Assembly: GCF_002234675.1 (NCBI RefSeq)
Contig: NC_019879.2
Location: 1,794,619 to 1,858,618 of the forward strand
Source of the DNA: Oryzias latipes
Lineage: Eukaryota > Chordata > Actinopteri > Beloniformes > Adrianichthyidae
Direction of reading: 5' to 3'
DNA: 64,000 nt
Part shown: positions 23,985 through 37,300 of the stretch, piece after piece
Position numbering within the stretch: the first letter of the stretch is position 1
Layout: every line of letters begins with the position of its first letter
Translations under genes and position numbers: made by a program
Notes under the pieces: model-generated
What the model was told of the DNA's origin: nothing
Database searches by the model: none
Seen by the model: only the letters and a program-made list of their open reading frames with translations

Positions 23985-26205
23985 TTGGGTGACGAGCCAG
24001 ACAAAGAGTGGTTCAGTAACCCCTGATGAAGAGAAATATCACGGAACCGATTACATCGCCCGGATTGGCGTCACCGGGGCCCCACTCTGGAGCCAGGCCC
24101 GGGGTTGGGGCTCGCAGGCGAGTGCCTGGTGACCGGGGCTTTTCCCAAGGGCCCCGGTCGGACACAGCCCGAAGGAGCGACGTGGGACCACTCTCCCATG
24201 GGCCCACCACCCATAGGATATCTCAAAAGGGGCCGGTGCATTGTGGTTTGGGTGGCTGTCGAGGGCGGGTGCCTCGGCGACCCAGACCCCGGTCATGGAA
24301 CTTGGCTTTTGGGACATGGAATGTCACCTCTCTGGGAGGGAAGGAGCCTGAGCTGGTGCGAGAGGCTGAGAGAGACCGTCTAGATATAGTCGGGCTCACC
24401 TCCACACATAGCCTGGGCTCTGAAACTCAGACCTTAGAGAGGGGTTGGACTCTCTACCACTCTGGAGTTGCCCAAGGTGAGAGGCGGCGGGCTGATGTGG
24501 GCTTACTCGTGAGCCCCCAGCTCTGCCGCCAAGTGTTGGAGTTCTCCCCGGTGGACGAGAGGGTCATGTCCCTCCGCCTTCGGGTGGGAGACAGGTCTCT
24601 AACTGTGGTTTCAGCTTATGGGCCGAACAGCAGTTTGGAGTACCAGGCCTTCTTGGTGTCTCTTGAAGGGGTACAGGAAAGTGTCCCAATGGGGGACTCC
24701 AGTCTCCTCCAATGCCCACGTGGGCAATGACAGTGGCACCTGGAGGGGCGTGATTGGTAGGAATGCCCCCCCTGATCTGAAGCCGAGTGGTGTTTTGTTA
24801 TTGGACTTCTGTGCTCGTCATAGTTTGTCCATAACGAACACCATGTTCGAGCACAAGGGTGTCCATCAATACACCTGGCATCAGGACACCCTGGGCAGGA
24901 GGTCGATGATCGACTTTGTAGTTGTTTCAGGCCTTGTGTCTTGGACACTCGGGTGAGGAGAGGGGCGGAGCTGTCCACCGATCACTACCTGGTGGTGAGT
25001 TGGATTCGCTGGCGGGGAAGGAGGCTAGAAAGACTTGGAAGACCCAAACGTACTGTGAGGGTCTTCTGGGAACGTCTGGCTGAGCCCTCCGTTAGGGAAG
25101 TCTTTAACTCCCACATCCGGGAGAACTTCAAACAGGTACCGAGGGAGGTTGGGGACATTGAGTCCGAGTGGACCATGTTTTCCACTTCCATTGTCTCCAC
25201 TGCTGCTCAGAGCTGTTCTCGCAAGGTCTTTGGTGCCTGTCGCGGCGGTAACCCCCGAACCCGGTGGTGGACACTGGAAGTAAGGGATGCCGTCAAGCTG
25301 AAGAAAGAGTCCTACCAGGCCTGGCTGGCTTGCGGGACTCTAGAGGCAGCTGACAGGGATCGGCAGTCTAAGCGAGCTGCGGCCCAGACTGTTGCGGAGG
25401 CAAAAACACGGGCCTGGGAGGAGTTCGGTGAGGCCATGGAGAAGGACTATCGGTTGGCCTCGAAGAAATTCTGGCAAACCATCCGGCGCCTCAGGAGGGA
25501 AAAGCAGTTCTCCACAGGCACCGTCTTCAGTGCAGGTGGGGGACTGTTGACTTCGACTGGGGACATTGTCGGGAGGTGGAAGGAATATTTCAAGGATTTC
25601 CTCAATTCCACTGACTCGACTTCTTTTGAAGAAGCAGAGAGCGAGGACTTTGGGGTGGGGCTGTCTATTACCTGGGCTGAAGTCACTCAGGTAGTCAACG
25701 AGCTCCTCAGTGGCAAGGCCCCGGGAGTGGATGAAGTCCGCCCTGAGTACCTCAAGTCTCTGGATGCTGTAGGAGTGTCTTGGCTAACACGTCTCTGCAG
25801 CGTCGCGTGGCAGTCGGGAACTGTACCACTGGATTGGCAGACAGGGGTGGTGGTTCCCCTTTTTAAGAAGGGGGACCGGAGGGTGTGTTCCAACTACAGG
25901 GGAATTACACTCCTCAGCCTCCCTGGGAAAGTCTATGCCAGGGTACTGGAGAGGAGAGTCTGTCCGATAGTCAAACCTTGGATTCAGGAACAACAGTGTG
26001 GTTTCCGTCCTGGTCGTGGAACAGTGGACCAGCTCTACACCCTATCGAGGGTACTGGAGGGATTGTGGGAGTTCGCTTACCCAGTCCACATGTGTTTTGT
26101 GGATTTGGAGAAGGCGTTCGACCGTGTCCCCCGTGGTGTCCTGTGGGGGGTGCTCTGGGAGTATGGGGTCCGGGGAGCCTTACTGAGGGCTGTCCGGGCT
26201 CTGTA
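23985..26205 (+). mobile_element. Rex3-like RTE-type LINE, 3'-truncated
   Basis: It starts in the GC-rich 5' region and then encodes the AP endonuclease ([34 protein letters not shown]). It continues through STDHYLVVSW into the first half of the RT (GKAPGVDEVRPEYLKSLDAV, YRGITLLSLPGKVYARVLER, FRPGRGTVDQLYTL, CFVDLEKAFDRVPRGVL). Frameshifts separate 24026-24730, about 24618-24956 and 24941-26206. It ends before the FADD catalytic loop, an unusual 3' truncation for a LINE. Confidence 0.85.
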
Positions 26206-26206
26206 A

Positions 26207-26335
26207 GAAACTTGTCTCTGCAACTTTTATGTCTGTCCTTGATTTTGGTGATGTGATTTATATGAATCCTTCTGCTGATGCTTTGGACACTGTTTTTGCT
26301 GGTGCACTGCGTTTTATATCCTGGTTAAATAGAGG
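26207..26335 (+). pseudogene. Short CR1-type LINE RT fragment
   Basis: Directly after the Rex3 break the plus strand reads MSVLDFGDVIYMNPSADALD and GALRFIS, a post-catalytic block of CR1-superfamily LINEs. It is too short for finer placement. Confidence 0.5.
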
Positions 26336-26344
26336 TGAATAAAA

Positions 26345-27070
26345 TAAATAAATAATATCAAACTAAAAGGCAATACCATAAAGTAAAACAATACATTTAA
26401 AATTAAAACATATTCAATTCATGCAATTACATACTTACTAAAAGACACATGCCATATGGAGAAGTACCATTTTTACGAAGAAATCTTTTTAGAGCTTTTT
26501 TAAACCGAATCTGTGAAAGTTCTTCGAAAGAGGACGGAAGACTGTTCCTAATTTCACATCCTCTTTATAAAAAAAAAACTGTGACTGAGTTGTGTAAGAG
26601 AAAGGTGCTCTGATGAGACGGCCACCCCGAGTCGGGTATTCATGAAATTCATTATTAAACACAGCTAACATTCTTATTTGAAATATTATCAATTTGTATT
26701 TTAAAAGAGAAATCCATGGCATTTGATTTTAGACCATACAAAATAAAGTGTGTTTTTTTTTAATATTGAGTGACAGTTTGTTAGCTTGTTATCTTGTCAA
26801 GTTCATCATTTAAAACATCTTTAAGAGTATCTAAATCCTTCTGGGAATAGAATACACTGGTGTCGTCTGCAAATAATATTTTTGAAAGTTTAACTGATGC
26901 ATTGGGTAGATCATTGACATATAATGAAAATAACAGAGGATCCAAAATGTAACCTTAAGGTAAATCACATTGTAGAGGAAGGAGTGAGGACTTTAGTCCA
27001 TTGTAGTTTACGGTTTGATATCAGTCAGTTAAATAACTTGTAAACCAAAGTAAAGAGTTGTTTTTGAGGC
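26345..27070 (-). pseudogene. CR1-superfamily LINE RT and C-terminal fragment
   Basis: On the minus strand about 27000-26800 reads DPLLFSLYVNDLPNASVKLS and then FADDTSVFYSQKDLDTL, the RT catalytic loop. The region 26722-26350 holds the C-terminal domain (FQIRMLAVFNNEFHEYPTRG). Sequence between the blocks is missing. A paralogous C-terminal piece lies at 46390-46740. Confidence 0.7.
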
Positions 27071-27099
27071 CAAGAAGTGCAACCCTCACGAGGCCCAGT

Positions 27100-29118
27100 C
27101 ATTATAATAAACATTCAGAAAGGCAAAATTTTGAGATGAGCACAAATCTTACACACTTATCTTGAATACATTTGGACACTTTAACTGGCAAGTTTTTCCT
27201 AATTAGTATTGCCACACCCCTACTTTTACTAGTAAAGGAGGAGAAATAGACCTGGTCAAAACCACACTGTCGCAGCTTTAAATGCTCTTCATCATTCAGG
27301 TGGGTTTCTTGTAGCATAGCAATGTCAACTTTTTCCTTTTTCAGGGACATCAAAATCTTCTTCCGTTTAATAGGAGAATGACTTCCTTTGATATTCCAAG
27401 TGCACAATCTTAGTGTGTCAAGAACCATAATGTTTTTCACTAAAGAAAAGATGTAAGCTCCCATTTGTGCCACAAATCCTATGTTGATTTTTCACCCGGC
27501 TGTAACCCAACAAAAAAATAAGAAAAAACAACAGCAAAAAAATTAACAGACATAGAAACAGTGTATATAAAATACATATAACAAATGTGCCAACAGCACA
27601 GTAAAGGGAACCTTTCCCACTCAGAAACCAGTGGGATACTCTAAACCCCTCCATACTCTTACACACTCACAGATTACATCTCTTAAGGCTCCGTATATAA
27701 AAAAGAAACAAAACGTTTACATATATATGCATATATGCACACGCACATACACACATATACAAAAATAAAAACCAACCCACTGTTATCATGGTAACCACCT
27801 TTAAAAGTATAATAAAATGAAGAGAAAAGAAAAACCTCCCTCTGGGGAAAGGGAATTAAACCATGTTCAGTAATAATGTGGCATTAATTAAATGTTTCAT
27901 GTGCTTCACTAAATTAAAGCCACTCTGAACAGCAGTGGAGCAAAGTCAAACCAGACAAATTTCTGTAGAGCATATAGCCAACTGAACAGTTGTAACAAAC
28001 TGAGCCGTGCTCCGCAAGAGAGAGAGAGACAGGATCTATCCCGAGACGCCTGTGACTCACGTGCAGATTATTTTAGAGTGACAGCACATGCCATGGCCTT
28101 CTCAGGTGAGTCGAAGCTCCTGGCCTCTCCATGATGTAGGATTTTCAAGGTGGCAGGGTACAGCATCATGTATTTGGCACAGATTTCCCGCAGATGCTTT
28201 TTAACCTTGTCAAATCCTTTCCGCTTGCGCATGACTGCAGCTGACAGATCATGAAAAACATGATGCTCGACTCCTGAAATTTCACAGACCCGTTGCGTCT
28301 TGCGGCGTCCAGGACCCTCTGTTTGTCAACAAAGTTGTGAAACCTGATCAGGACGGGGCGAGGTCGTTGATTCGGGCCCGGCTTGGGAGCGACGGTGCGA
28401 TGCGCCCTTTCAATTTTAACGCGGCCGTTTTTGGCCTCCATCCCAAGCAGGCTGGGGATCCAGGTTTTGAAAAACCTTGTTGGGTTACCTCCCTCCGCCT
28501 CTTCAGGTTTGCCAATAATTCGTATATTCTTTCTCCTGGGTAATCATGCTGTCTAATCAGCATCTTGATATGGCACATGCTCTGTCATGCCTGTATTTGA
28601 CTTTCCAGCGCCTTGATCCGTTTTTCGGCAGCGTCGGTAGTGTGTTCCGTCGCCAAGATCCGATCTTCCATTTCGGTAGTCCGTTCCTCGATTTCCTTCA
28701 GCTGTTGAGAATGGGTCTCCAGCAACCTTGAAAGTGGGCACAGCCTCACTTACCTCAGCCTCACCTTAGTTATGTTTGCAGTTATTACTTGTATGGTTTG
28801 ACGAAAAGCCGGGTCCAGAGCGCTCTCGGCGTCATGTAGTGCCTGTTGCTCCTCGGCTATCGAAGGCTGGCCGGGCAGGCTAGCAGTGGCTTTGGGCTTG
28901 CTCCTCTTAGCCGATTTTCTACTCTCTTTCGGTGGCATCTTGTCCTGGCACCTCAAAAAATACTTATCAATGCTCATAATAAAAAGGCAGTTTTTCCTTC
29001 TTTTTCCTTATAAAGGATGTAGATGACAGATTTAGTGGGGTTATGCTGAAAAAAACAGTGAAGTGGTGCGGAGCTAAGAGAAAATCAACCCTTCTACGCG
29101 GCCATCTTGAGTCCCCCC
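27100..29118 (-). mobile_element. L1-type LINE with intact 5' end, 3'-truncated
   Basis: On the minus strand the element opens at about 29118 with GACTCAAGATGGCCGCGTAG, a typical L1 5' UTR start. ORF1 begins at 28938 (MPPKESRKSAKRSKPK). Its nucleic-acid-binding domain follows near 28441-28166 (VKIERAHRTVAPKPGPNQRP, RFHNFVDKQRVLDAARR), broken by frame changes. After an AT-rich spacer with a CA/TA microsatellite at about 27720-27765, the ORF2 endonuclease starts near 27424 (LRLCTWNIKGSHSPIKRKKI, DIAMLQETHL). It ends within the endonuclease at about 27100. It resembles fish L1 of the Swimmer type, but I cannot fix the subfamily. Confidence 0.8.
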
Positions 29119-30508
29119 CAGCAGCACCCCTTGTTAGCATACACACCACCAGACCATTGGAACTCCTGTGCATGGACTTTCTATCTCTAGAGCCAGATAG
29201 CAGTAATACGAAGGATATCTTAGTATTAACTGACCATTTCACCAAATTTGCTGTCGCTATTCCAACTCCGAATCAGAAAGCCAGGACTGTCGAGAAGTGA
29301 TTGTGGAATGATTTCATAGTGCATTATGGCATCCCAGAATGTCTGCATTCTGACCAAGGCTCAGATTTTGAGTCTAGGTTAGTTAGAGAGCTTTGTGACA
29401 TAACTGGCATCAAGAAATCCAGAACAACTCCATATCATCCCAGAGGGAATCCGGTAGAGCGTTTTAACCGGACATTGTTGAACATGCTAGGCACACTCGA
29501 TAATTAACAAAAAGTTAGGTGGAAGGAGCATGTCAAGCCTCTGGTTCATGCATATAATTGCACACGGAATGATGTAACTGGGTACACACCATACGAACTT
29601 CTTTTTGGGCGATTACCTTGCTTACCTGTAGACTTAGCATTTGGGTTACCAATAAAGGAACCTCCAACTGCAACACATACAGACTATGTAGAGAACTTAA
29701 AAGCCAGACTTGAAGAGAGTTATAAACTTGCTTCAAGAAATGCATGGAGGTCTGCAGATAAAAAATAAAAGTTCTTTTGACAAGTATGTAAACCCTGCTA
29801 GTCTGCAAGTGGGAGACGGTGTGTTAGTCCGTAATGTTAAAATCCAAGGGAGACATAAGCTTGCAGACAGATGGGAGCAAGATGTGTATGTGGTTGTTAG
29901 TCGTGCTGGTGACCTACCAGTATGTGTGGTACAACCTGAATCTGGAGGGAGACCAACTCACACGCGTCACCGTGATTTGCTTCTCCCTTGTGGATTTTTA
30001 CCTCCTTGTTATTCGGACAATGCCCCAAACTGTACTATCCTACGGAGGCCGCATACTCATAGCCAGAGTTGACTTCAGTCTTTTCCTGATGTAACGGAAG
30101 ATCAGAAGCAAGAGGATGATGAAGTGATCATTCCCAGGGGACGGACTGTCCTTCCGATAAGATTCAGTATAAAACATGTGCCTGATCATGACCAGCAAGC
30201 TGAGGTCTCTACTACTGCAGACATCATTCCATCCACCACATCTGGCTGTGTTAGTCCTCCTCAGGAAACTCTGATTGTGAGACCTGCTGTGTAATCCTCC
30301 TTGTTTGCCCTTCCAGTGATGACCGTGAGCAGTCAGCCTAGTCGTTTTCAGTATTCTGCGTTAGGTAATCCCCTGGTGTCAGTTGTGCAGAGCTTGTTTC
30401 AGAGTCTCTTTGATGCTTACACAGAAGCTCTTGCGCTCAGCGATGACCCCATTATCGCTGACCCTAAGCTCAGGTGCGACTGGGACAGTCGTGGTCCAGC
30501 TGGGGGGG
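29119..30508 (+). pseudogene. Ty3/Gypsy retrotransposon pol 3' end (integrase)
   Basis: Plus-strand pieces form the integrase core, with its catalytic residues in LLCMDFLSLEP, LHSDQGSDFE and NPVERFNRTL. They continue through HAYNCTRNDVTGYTPYELLF to the C-terminal region (VNPASLQVGDGVLVRNVKIQ, GRHKLADRWEQDVYVV). In-frame stops (about 29298 and 29505) and a frame break near 29770 disable it. A short extra reading stretch and a polypurine tract (GCTGGGGGGG) precede the LTR. The element is 5'-truncated exactly where the L1 element begins. Confidence 0.82.
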
Positions 30509-31350
30509 TGTAACCCTGACATGCTTTGCAGCTTCGCCCATCCGCAGCTATAACATAAAGCGCTCGCGAGAGTTTGTGCGATTATCGCGCTAGGCTTTAT
30601 AAAGGGGCGTACGCAGTCGGTTTTGTTGACGGAAGTCAGACGAAGAGGGCTGTCACTGCCTGCATGAGACGCGGGCGGGTGATGAGAAACGCTATGTGAA
30701 TGAGTAACGTGGGAACTGGTGAGTTTTTTGTATATATTGGGGTGTCATTCTTAATAAACACTCTTGTTTATGTGCCCAGGAGGATCAGCTAATGCTAGCG
30801 TTAGCTGAGCTCGTCTTGTTGAACGGTTTATGTGTGTTTTGTTGTTCTGTGCACACGGTGGTTTTGAAATGCTGACGTGTTGTCACTGATGTTTGGGATT
30901 TGATTCACTCTTTATTGGTTTGTATTCAATGAATTTATTGGTTATGTTTGATTTGGAGTACTCTTTTTGAACTTTAGTTGTTTATTTGCTGGAATCTGTG
31001 TTTTTACTTTAATGTCCTCTTCCTTTACAAAGAAGTTAGTTATTGCTGGTTCTGTGCAGGCCAGGTTCCACCAAGGATGGAGGCTGTTTGGCCTTGAATT
31101 CAGGCCTTTCCAAGCTGGAAACATTGGACTGGGCGGTAGGAAGCATCTACACCTACACCCCCATTTGTGTATATGATGGATTTATGCGATGGACTTTGCT
31201 TACACTAAACTTCTTGGACTGGATTCATGAACATTATTGGAGGATGGACAGCAGATGCACTGCAGTGAACTGATTTATGTTTTTTGCCTGTTTATTTTCT
31301 GTTGTAAATCAAATATGAATACATATATACACTTTCTGCAACTTAATGTT
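30509..31350 (+). repeat. 3' LTR of the Gypsy element
   Basis: It begins TGTAACCCTGACATGC right after the polypurine tract. A TATA box (TTTATAAAGG, 30597-30606) and a poly(A) signal (AATAAA, 30753-30758) are placed as in U3/R. The right boundary is not resolved because the 5' LTR is absent for comparison. The end at 31350 is an estimate. Confidence 0.6.
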
Positions 31351-31419
31351 GCTTGTCATCATTAGCACTTCCTCTGAGACGAACTTTGGCCCTCATAACT
31401 AGCTTTAACTAGAGTCTGG

Positions 31420-31787
31420 TGGATTCTAGTTTACTGGCTACATGGGGTTTAACTATGACTTTATCATAGCTAATGACAGCAAAGTTTCCTCTCTATCTGG
31501 CCTGCTTCTTAGCAGGTAGTAGCTCAGCTCTCTTCTTCCTGATACAATCAGAGAAATCCTCCTTGACATAGATGCCAGAGTTTTTCAGGTAGCCTTAGCC
31601 TTTGCAAGGATAAGTTCTTTGTCTTTGTATCTCAATAATTTTACCACAATGCTTTTTCAGCGTTTCGTTTTGGATTTCCAATGTGATGGGCTCTTTCTAT
31701 TTCAATAGTTTTTGAGTCAATTTTCAGCATGTTGCTCATGAATTCCCTGACTTTCTTTTCAGAATCTAACCAGGATTTAAAGGTAGC
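31420..31787 (-). pseudogene. L1-type ORF1 fragment
   Basis: The minus strand reads VREFMSNMLKIDSKTIEIER followed by AHHIGNPKRNAEKALW. This is the RRM/C-terminal region of an L1-type ORF1 protein. It then decays through stops. It is a different subfamily from the L1 at 27.1-29.1 kb. Confidence 0.65.
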
Positions 31788-31795
31788 GTCTTGAG

Positions 31796-32645
31796 CAGGG
31801 GTCACCAACGCTGTTCCCCCGAGCACCCCCTTGTGGGGATTGCTCCAAAAATAGCACTGCTCATATTGCAAATCAATATATATGTGTGTGTGTGTGTGGA
31901 TTTACAGCAGATACTTCCACATTTCTGTCTGTCTCGTTACAATGCATGGAAGACACAGAGGATGTTTAGAGATCATATTACTTTCTTTTAAAAAGCACAA
32001 AAGCATCTGTAATCACGTCTCCATGTCTGGGTTCATTTACGTCACGGTACGCTCTCCGTCCTACCGCTAAAGTCGCTTTCCACCGCTACTTCCATGTCTC
32101 TGTGACCCACACTAGTTTAAGAGGGAGAAAATAAAAACAAGAATGATTTTTTTCCATTTTGTTTCAATGAAAATAAGAAAAATACCATAAGATTTAGGCT
32201 GCCCGAGCTTGCTGCATCCCCATACCGCAGCTGGCTGTCCCCGGGGCGGGCCGGAGTTCGTTTGTTTGTCATGCGGGCATTCGAGCAGCTGGCTGTGGGA
32301 TGTGATGTTGTAGTTTAGGGTCGAACAAGGTTAATAATATTCAGGACGTGCTGAGGTAACTTGTCTTTTATCAACATTGTCGTGAGCAGTCACTTTACAT
32401 CTGAAGACTACATATTATGTATCCCATCAAGCATCCCACATATCCCTCGACCAATCTGTGTCCCTGTAACTGTGGTGCATTCAAATACAACAGGATAAAT
32501 GTATAGCAGAATACTATTTCATGGGAACGCATTAATTATCGCGTGGGACCGAAATATTATTTTGTGGGATCGCTTTATTTATTTATTTTACCCATAAAAT
32601 AAATATATCTCGGGCTCTGTATTATATAGATTTTTAAAATACGTT
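31796..32645. mobile_element. hAT-type element, left part (interrupted by the RTE LINE)
   Basis: It opens with CAGGGGTCACCAACGCTGTT, a hAT/Charlie-type terminus, and includes a (GT)n run near 31889. It continues to the 21-bp target site of the RTE LINE and resumes at 40095, where transposase remnants lie. The right terminus is not recognised; later insertions may have removed it. Confidence 0.55.
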
Positions 32646-32666
32646 ATATACAATTGAAAAAATTAA
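32646..32666. repeat. RTE target-site duplication, left copy
   Basis: A 21-bp sequence starting ATATACAATTGAAAAAA, repeated exactly at 40074-40094. The two copies bracket the RTE LINE and its nested L2. Confidence 0.92.
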
Positions 32667-34348
32667 TCTAGCCACAGGGGTTGCAAGCCAGTTGCCTCTG
32701 TGCCGGTCCCAAGCCCGGATAAATAGAGAGGGTTGCGTCAGGAAGGGCATCCGGCGTAAAAATTGCCAAAATAACCATGCGAATCATCCACAACACTTTT
32801 GACATACCGGATCGGTCGAGGCCCGGGTTAACAACGACCGCCACCGATGCTGTTAACCTACAGGGTGTCGGTGGAAATTTGACTACTGTTGGTCGAAGAA
32901 AGAGGGGAGGCAGAAGGGTCCGTGGCCAGAGAGAGAAGGGAAAAGGCAGGAACATAGGTTTGAGAATAGGGACTCTTAACGTTGGCACAATGACAGGGAA
33001 AGGCAGAGAGCTGGCAGACATGATGGAGAGAAGGAAGGTAGATGTACTGTGTGTGCAGGAGACAAGGTGGAAGGGCAGCAAGGCACGTAGTATTGGAGGA
33101 GGATACAAACTGTTCTATCATGGTGTTGATAGGAAGAGAAACGGGGTAGGTGTGATTCTGAAGGGGGAGTTTGTAAACAGTGTTCTAGAGGTGAAAAGAG
33201 TCTCAGACAGGATGATGAGCCTAAAGTTAGAAATTGAAGGGGTGATGGTGAATGTAGTCAGTGGGTATGCGCCACAGGTTGGCTGTGAGTTAGAAGTGAA
33301 GGAGAGATTCTGGAGTGAGTTGGATGAGGTCATAGAGGGTATCCCCAGAGGAGAGAGAGTTGTTATTGGAGCAGACTTTAATGGCCATGTTGGTGAGGGC
33401 AATAGAGGTGATGAGGAGGTGATGGGCAGGTTTGGTGTGAAGGAAAGGAATCTGGAGGGACAGATGGTGGTGGACTTTGCGAAGAGGATGGAAATGGCTG
33501 TAGTCAACACTTACTTCCAGAAGAGAGAGGAACATAGAGTGACATACAGAAGTGGAGGTAGGAGTACTCAGGTGGACTACATCCTGTGTAGACGAGGTCA
33601 TTTGAGAGAGGTTAATGACTGCAAAGTGGTGGTAGGAGAGAGTGTAGCCAGACAGCACCGCATGTTGGTGTGTAAGATGACTCTGGAGGTCAGGAAGAAG
33701 AAGAGAGGGAAAACAGAAAAGAAGACCAAGTGGTGGAAGCTACAGAATGAAGAAACTTGTGAGGAATTTAGGCAGAAGTTGAGACAGGTCCTGGGTGGTC
33801 AGGATGAGCTTCCAGATGACTGGGAAACTACAGCAGAGATTATCAGGGAAACAGGTAGGAAAGTGCTAGGTCTGTCATCTGGAAAGAGGAAAGACGGTAA
33901 AGAGACTTGGTGGTGGAATGAGGAAGTACAGGAATGCGTCCAGAGGAAGAGGTTGGCTAAAAGGAAGTGGGATGTAGAAAGGACTGAGGAAGGTAGACAG
34001 GAGTACAAGGAAGCGCAGCGTAAAGTGAAGAGAGAGGTGGCAAAGGCCAAACAGAAAGCTTACGATGAGCTATATGACAGGTTAGACACAAAGGAAGGAG
34101 AGAAGGACTTGTTCAGGCTAGCCAGACAGAGAGACAGAGATGGGAAGGACGTGCAACAGATAAGGGTGATTAAGGACAGAGACGGAAAGGTGCTAACAAC
34201 CCAGGAGAGTGTACAGAAAAGATGGAAGGAGTATTTTGAGGAGCTGATGAACGTGGAAAATGACAGGGAAAGAAGGGAGGAAGATGTGGTTGTTGTGGAG
34301 CAGGAAGTAGCAGAGATTGGAAAGGAGGAGGTTAGGAAGGCTCTGAGA

Positions 34349-37300
34349 GTGGTTAAGTTAAACGTAAGAGGTGGTTAAGTTAAACGTAACTTCGGTGTGT
34401 AAACTGGCTAAGACGATGTCCGACACTGTAATTTTCTCTGGTCCCCTGCCGAACTTAGTCAATGATGAAATGTACAGCCGCTTTTCATCATTTAACCGCT
34501 GGCTTTCTAGATGGTGCCCAGAAAACGGCGTTGGTTTTGTGGATAACTGGAGCGCGTTTTGGGGGAAGCCCGGTCTCATGCGGAGAGACGGCGTCCATCC
34601 CACCCGGGACGGTGCCGCTCTTCTTTCTAGAAACATTTCTGCTAGCCTTAGTCTGTTAACCTGACAATCCAGAGACGAGACCCGGGCGCAGAGCAGCAGT
34701 GTAAAACGCTCCTCTGAGCCTCCCTTAGGGTTAGTGCCGGTGCAAAACCCATGCAGGGAAAGTCAAGCAGGTCCTAGCTTTAGCTTATGTGCTGAAAGAC
34801 AAATGAAAGGAGCGCGTCATAGAAACCTTAAAGTGACAGACAGCAGTACTCACAAGCAGAATTATGATGTCATTAAATGCGGTTTATTAAACATTCGATC
34901 CATTTCCTCCAAGTCCCTCTTAGTCAACGAGTTAATTACTGATAACAATCTTAGTCTTTTAGCCTTAACAGAAACTTGGCTCCATCAGGATGACTATGTT
35001 AGATTGAATGAAGCAACCCCCCCCACTTATGCTAACTATCAGAAATCCAGGATTTCAGGGAAAGGAGGTGGTTTGGCAGTAATATCACAGTCTAGCTTAC
35101 TTCTCAGCCCTAAAGTTAAAAATGCTTATAATTCATTTGAAAACATCATATTGTCTTTAAGTCACCCAAACAGGAAAACTCGAAAACCTGTTTTACTCAT
35201 AATTATTTATCGCCCCCCCGGCCCATATTCAGAATTTTTAACTGAGTTTTCCGACTTCCTATCGACTATTGTCTTAGATTCTGATCAAATTATAATATTA
35301 GGGGATTTTAATATTCATGTTGATGACCCCAGTGACTGCCTAGGAAAGGCTTTTGCAGCTTTATTAGATGATGTTGGTTTCACCCAAAGTGTGAATGAAC
35401 CCACTCACTGTCATAAGCACACCCTGGATCTTGTTCTAACCCATGGTATAGAGATCAGCCAGCTGAGTGTCCTTCCTCTTAACCCCATCATTTCTGATCA
35501 CTTTCTGATTACCTTCCAGCTTACACTGGAACATCCTTCTGCCCCAGGGAATAAGAAACAGCTTAGAAGAACCTTAACTGACCGTTCTGTGTCTGAGTTT
35601 AAACACACAGTTCAGCCAGTACTTAGTGATATTCTGAGAAAATACTCTGAGACCAGCTCCCATAGTATCAGTCCTAGTATAAATGACCACTTTGTTAATG
35701 ATGCCTTACAAGCCCTCAGGAGTACACTCCATGTTGTTGCCCCCTTGAAACCTAAGTTCGTCAGACAAAACCGAGTAGCACCGTGGTTTAACGCTGAAAC
35801 TCGTTCTCTTAAACAAGAAACCCGTAAGTTGGAAAGAGAATGGCGCCGCTCTAGTTCAGAGCAGTCTCTGGATATCTGGAAACATAGCCTATTAAATTAT
35901 AAAAAAGCTCTGCGTAGATCTAGAAGCCAGTACTATTCAACCTTAATATCAGAGAATGGAAACAATCCAAGATTTCTTTTTAGCACTATAGCTAAATTAA
36001 CTCGCAGTCAGAGCTCAGTAGAACCACATGTTCCTGTTTCTCTCAGCTCTGATGATTTTCTTACATTTTTCGATAGTAAAATCTCAAATATTAGACATAA
36101 GTTAAATCAAGTTATTCCTACTATCAGCCCAGAGCAGCTGAAGCGGTAGAAATGGAGGCATCCATAGAAACCTCTGTAACATTAGACTGCTTCACTGCTG
36201 TGGATCAAGCGGAAATAACATCAATTATTACGTCCTCCAAATCCTCAACGTGTCTGTTAGACCCAATTCCCACTAGACTTTTTAAAGAAACTTTTCCCCT
36301 AATTAATGATCCCATATTAACAATGATAAATGCCTCTCTGGAAACGGGTTACGTGCCACAGTCTTTTAAATATGCAGTTGTTAAACCTCTTTTGAAAAAG
36401 CCCAGTTTGGATCCTAGCATCTTGGCCAACTATAGACCGATATCAAACCTGCCCTTTATTTCTAAAATCCTAGAAAGAGTTGTAGTTAAGCAGCTTTACT
36501 GCCACCTACAGGACAACAGCCACTTTGAAGACTTTCAGTCGGGGTTTAGACCTCACCACAGTACGGAAACTGCACTAGTTAGAGTCTCTAATGACTTGTT
36601 ATTGGCCTCAGAAAAGGGACTACTTTCTATTCTGGTCCTGTTGGACCTCAGTGCTGCCTTTGACACTATCGACCACGGTATTTTACTCCATAGATTAGAG
36701 CAGGACATAGGGATCAGAGGATCTGCTCTCCAGTGGTTTAAATCCTATCTGTCTGATAGGTATCAGTTCGTTAATGTAAATGGCCATTCCTCTCAGTGCA
36801 CTCGAGTCAACTATGGAGTCCCACAGGGCTCAGTCTTGGGACCGATCCTGTTTACGCTTTATATGTTACCCCTAGGAAACATAATCAGGAAACACAGCAT
36901 TAATTTTCATTGTTATGCCGACGATACGCAGTTGTATTTATCCATGAAGCCTGACCAGAATGACCAGATAGAGAAACTGAACGCCTGCATCAGTGACATC
37001 AAGACCTGGATGACAATTAATTACCTCCTCTTGAACCCAGAAAAAACTGAGGTCATTATACTTGGTCCTAAAAACCTCAGAGATGCTCTGTCTGCTCAGA
37101 TAGTCTCCCTGGATGGTATAAGTATAGCCCCCAATTCCACAGTTAGAAACCTTGGGGTTTTACTTGACCAGGATTTATCATTTAAGGCTCACATATCTCA
37201 GGCATGTAGAACTGCCTTTTTTCACCTGCGGAATATTGCTAAGATCAGAAATATACTTTCTAAGAGTGATGCTGAAAAACTCATCCATGCATTTGTTACG

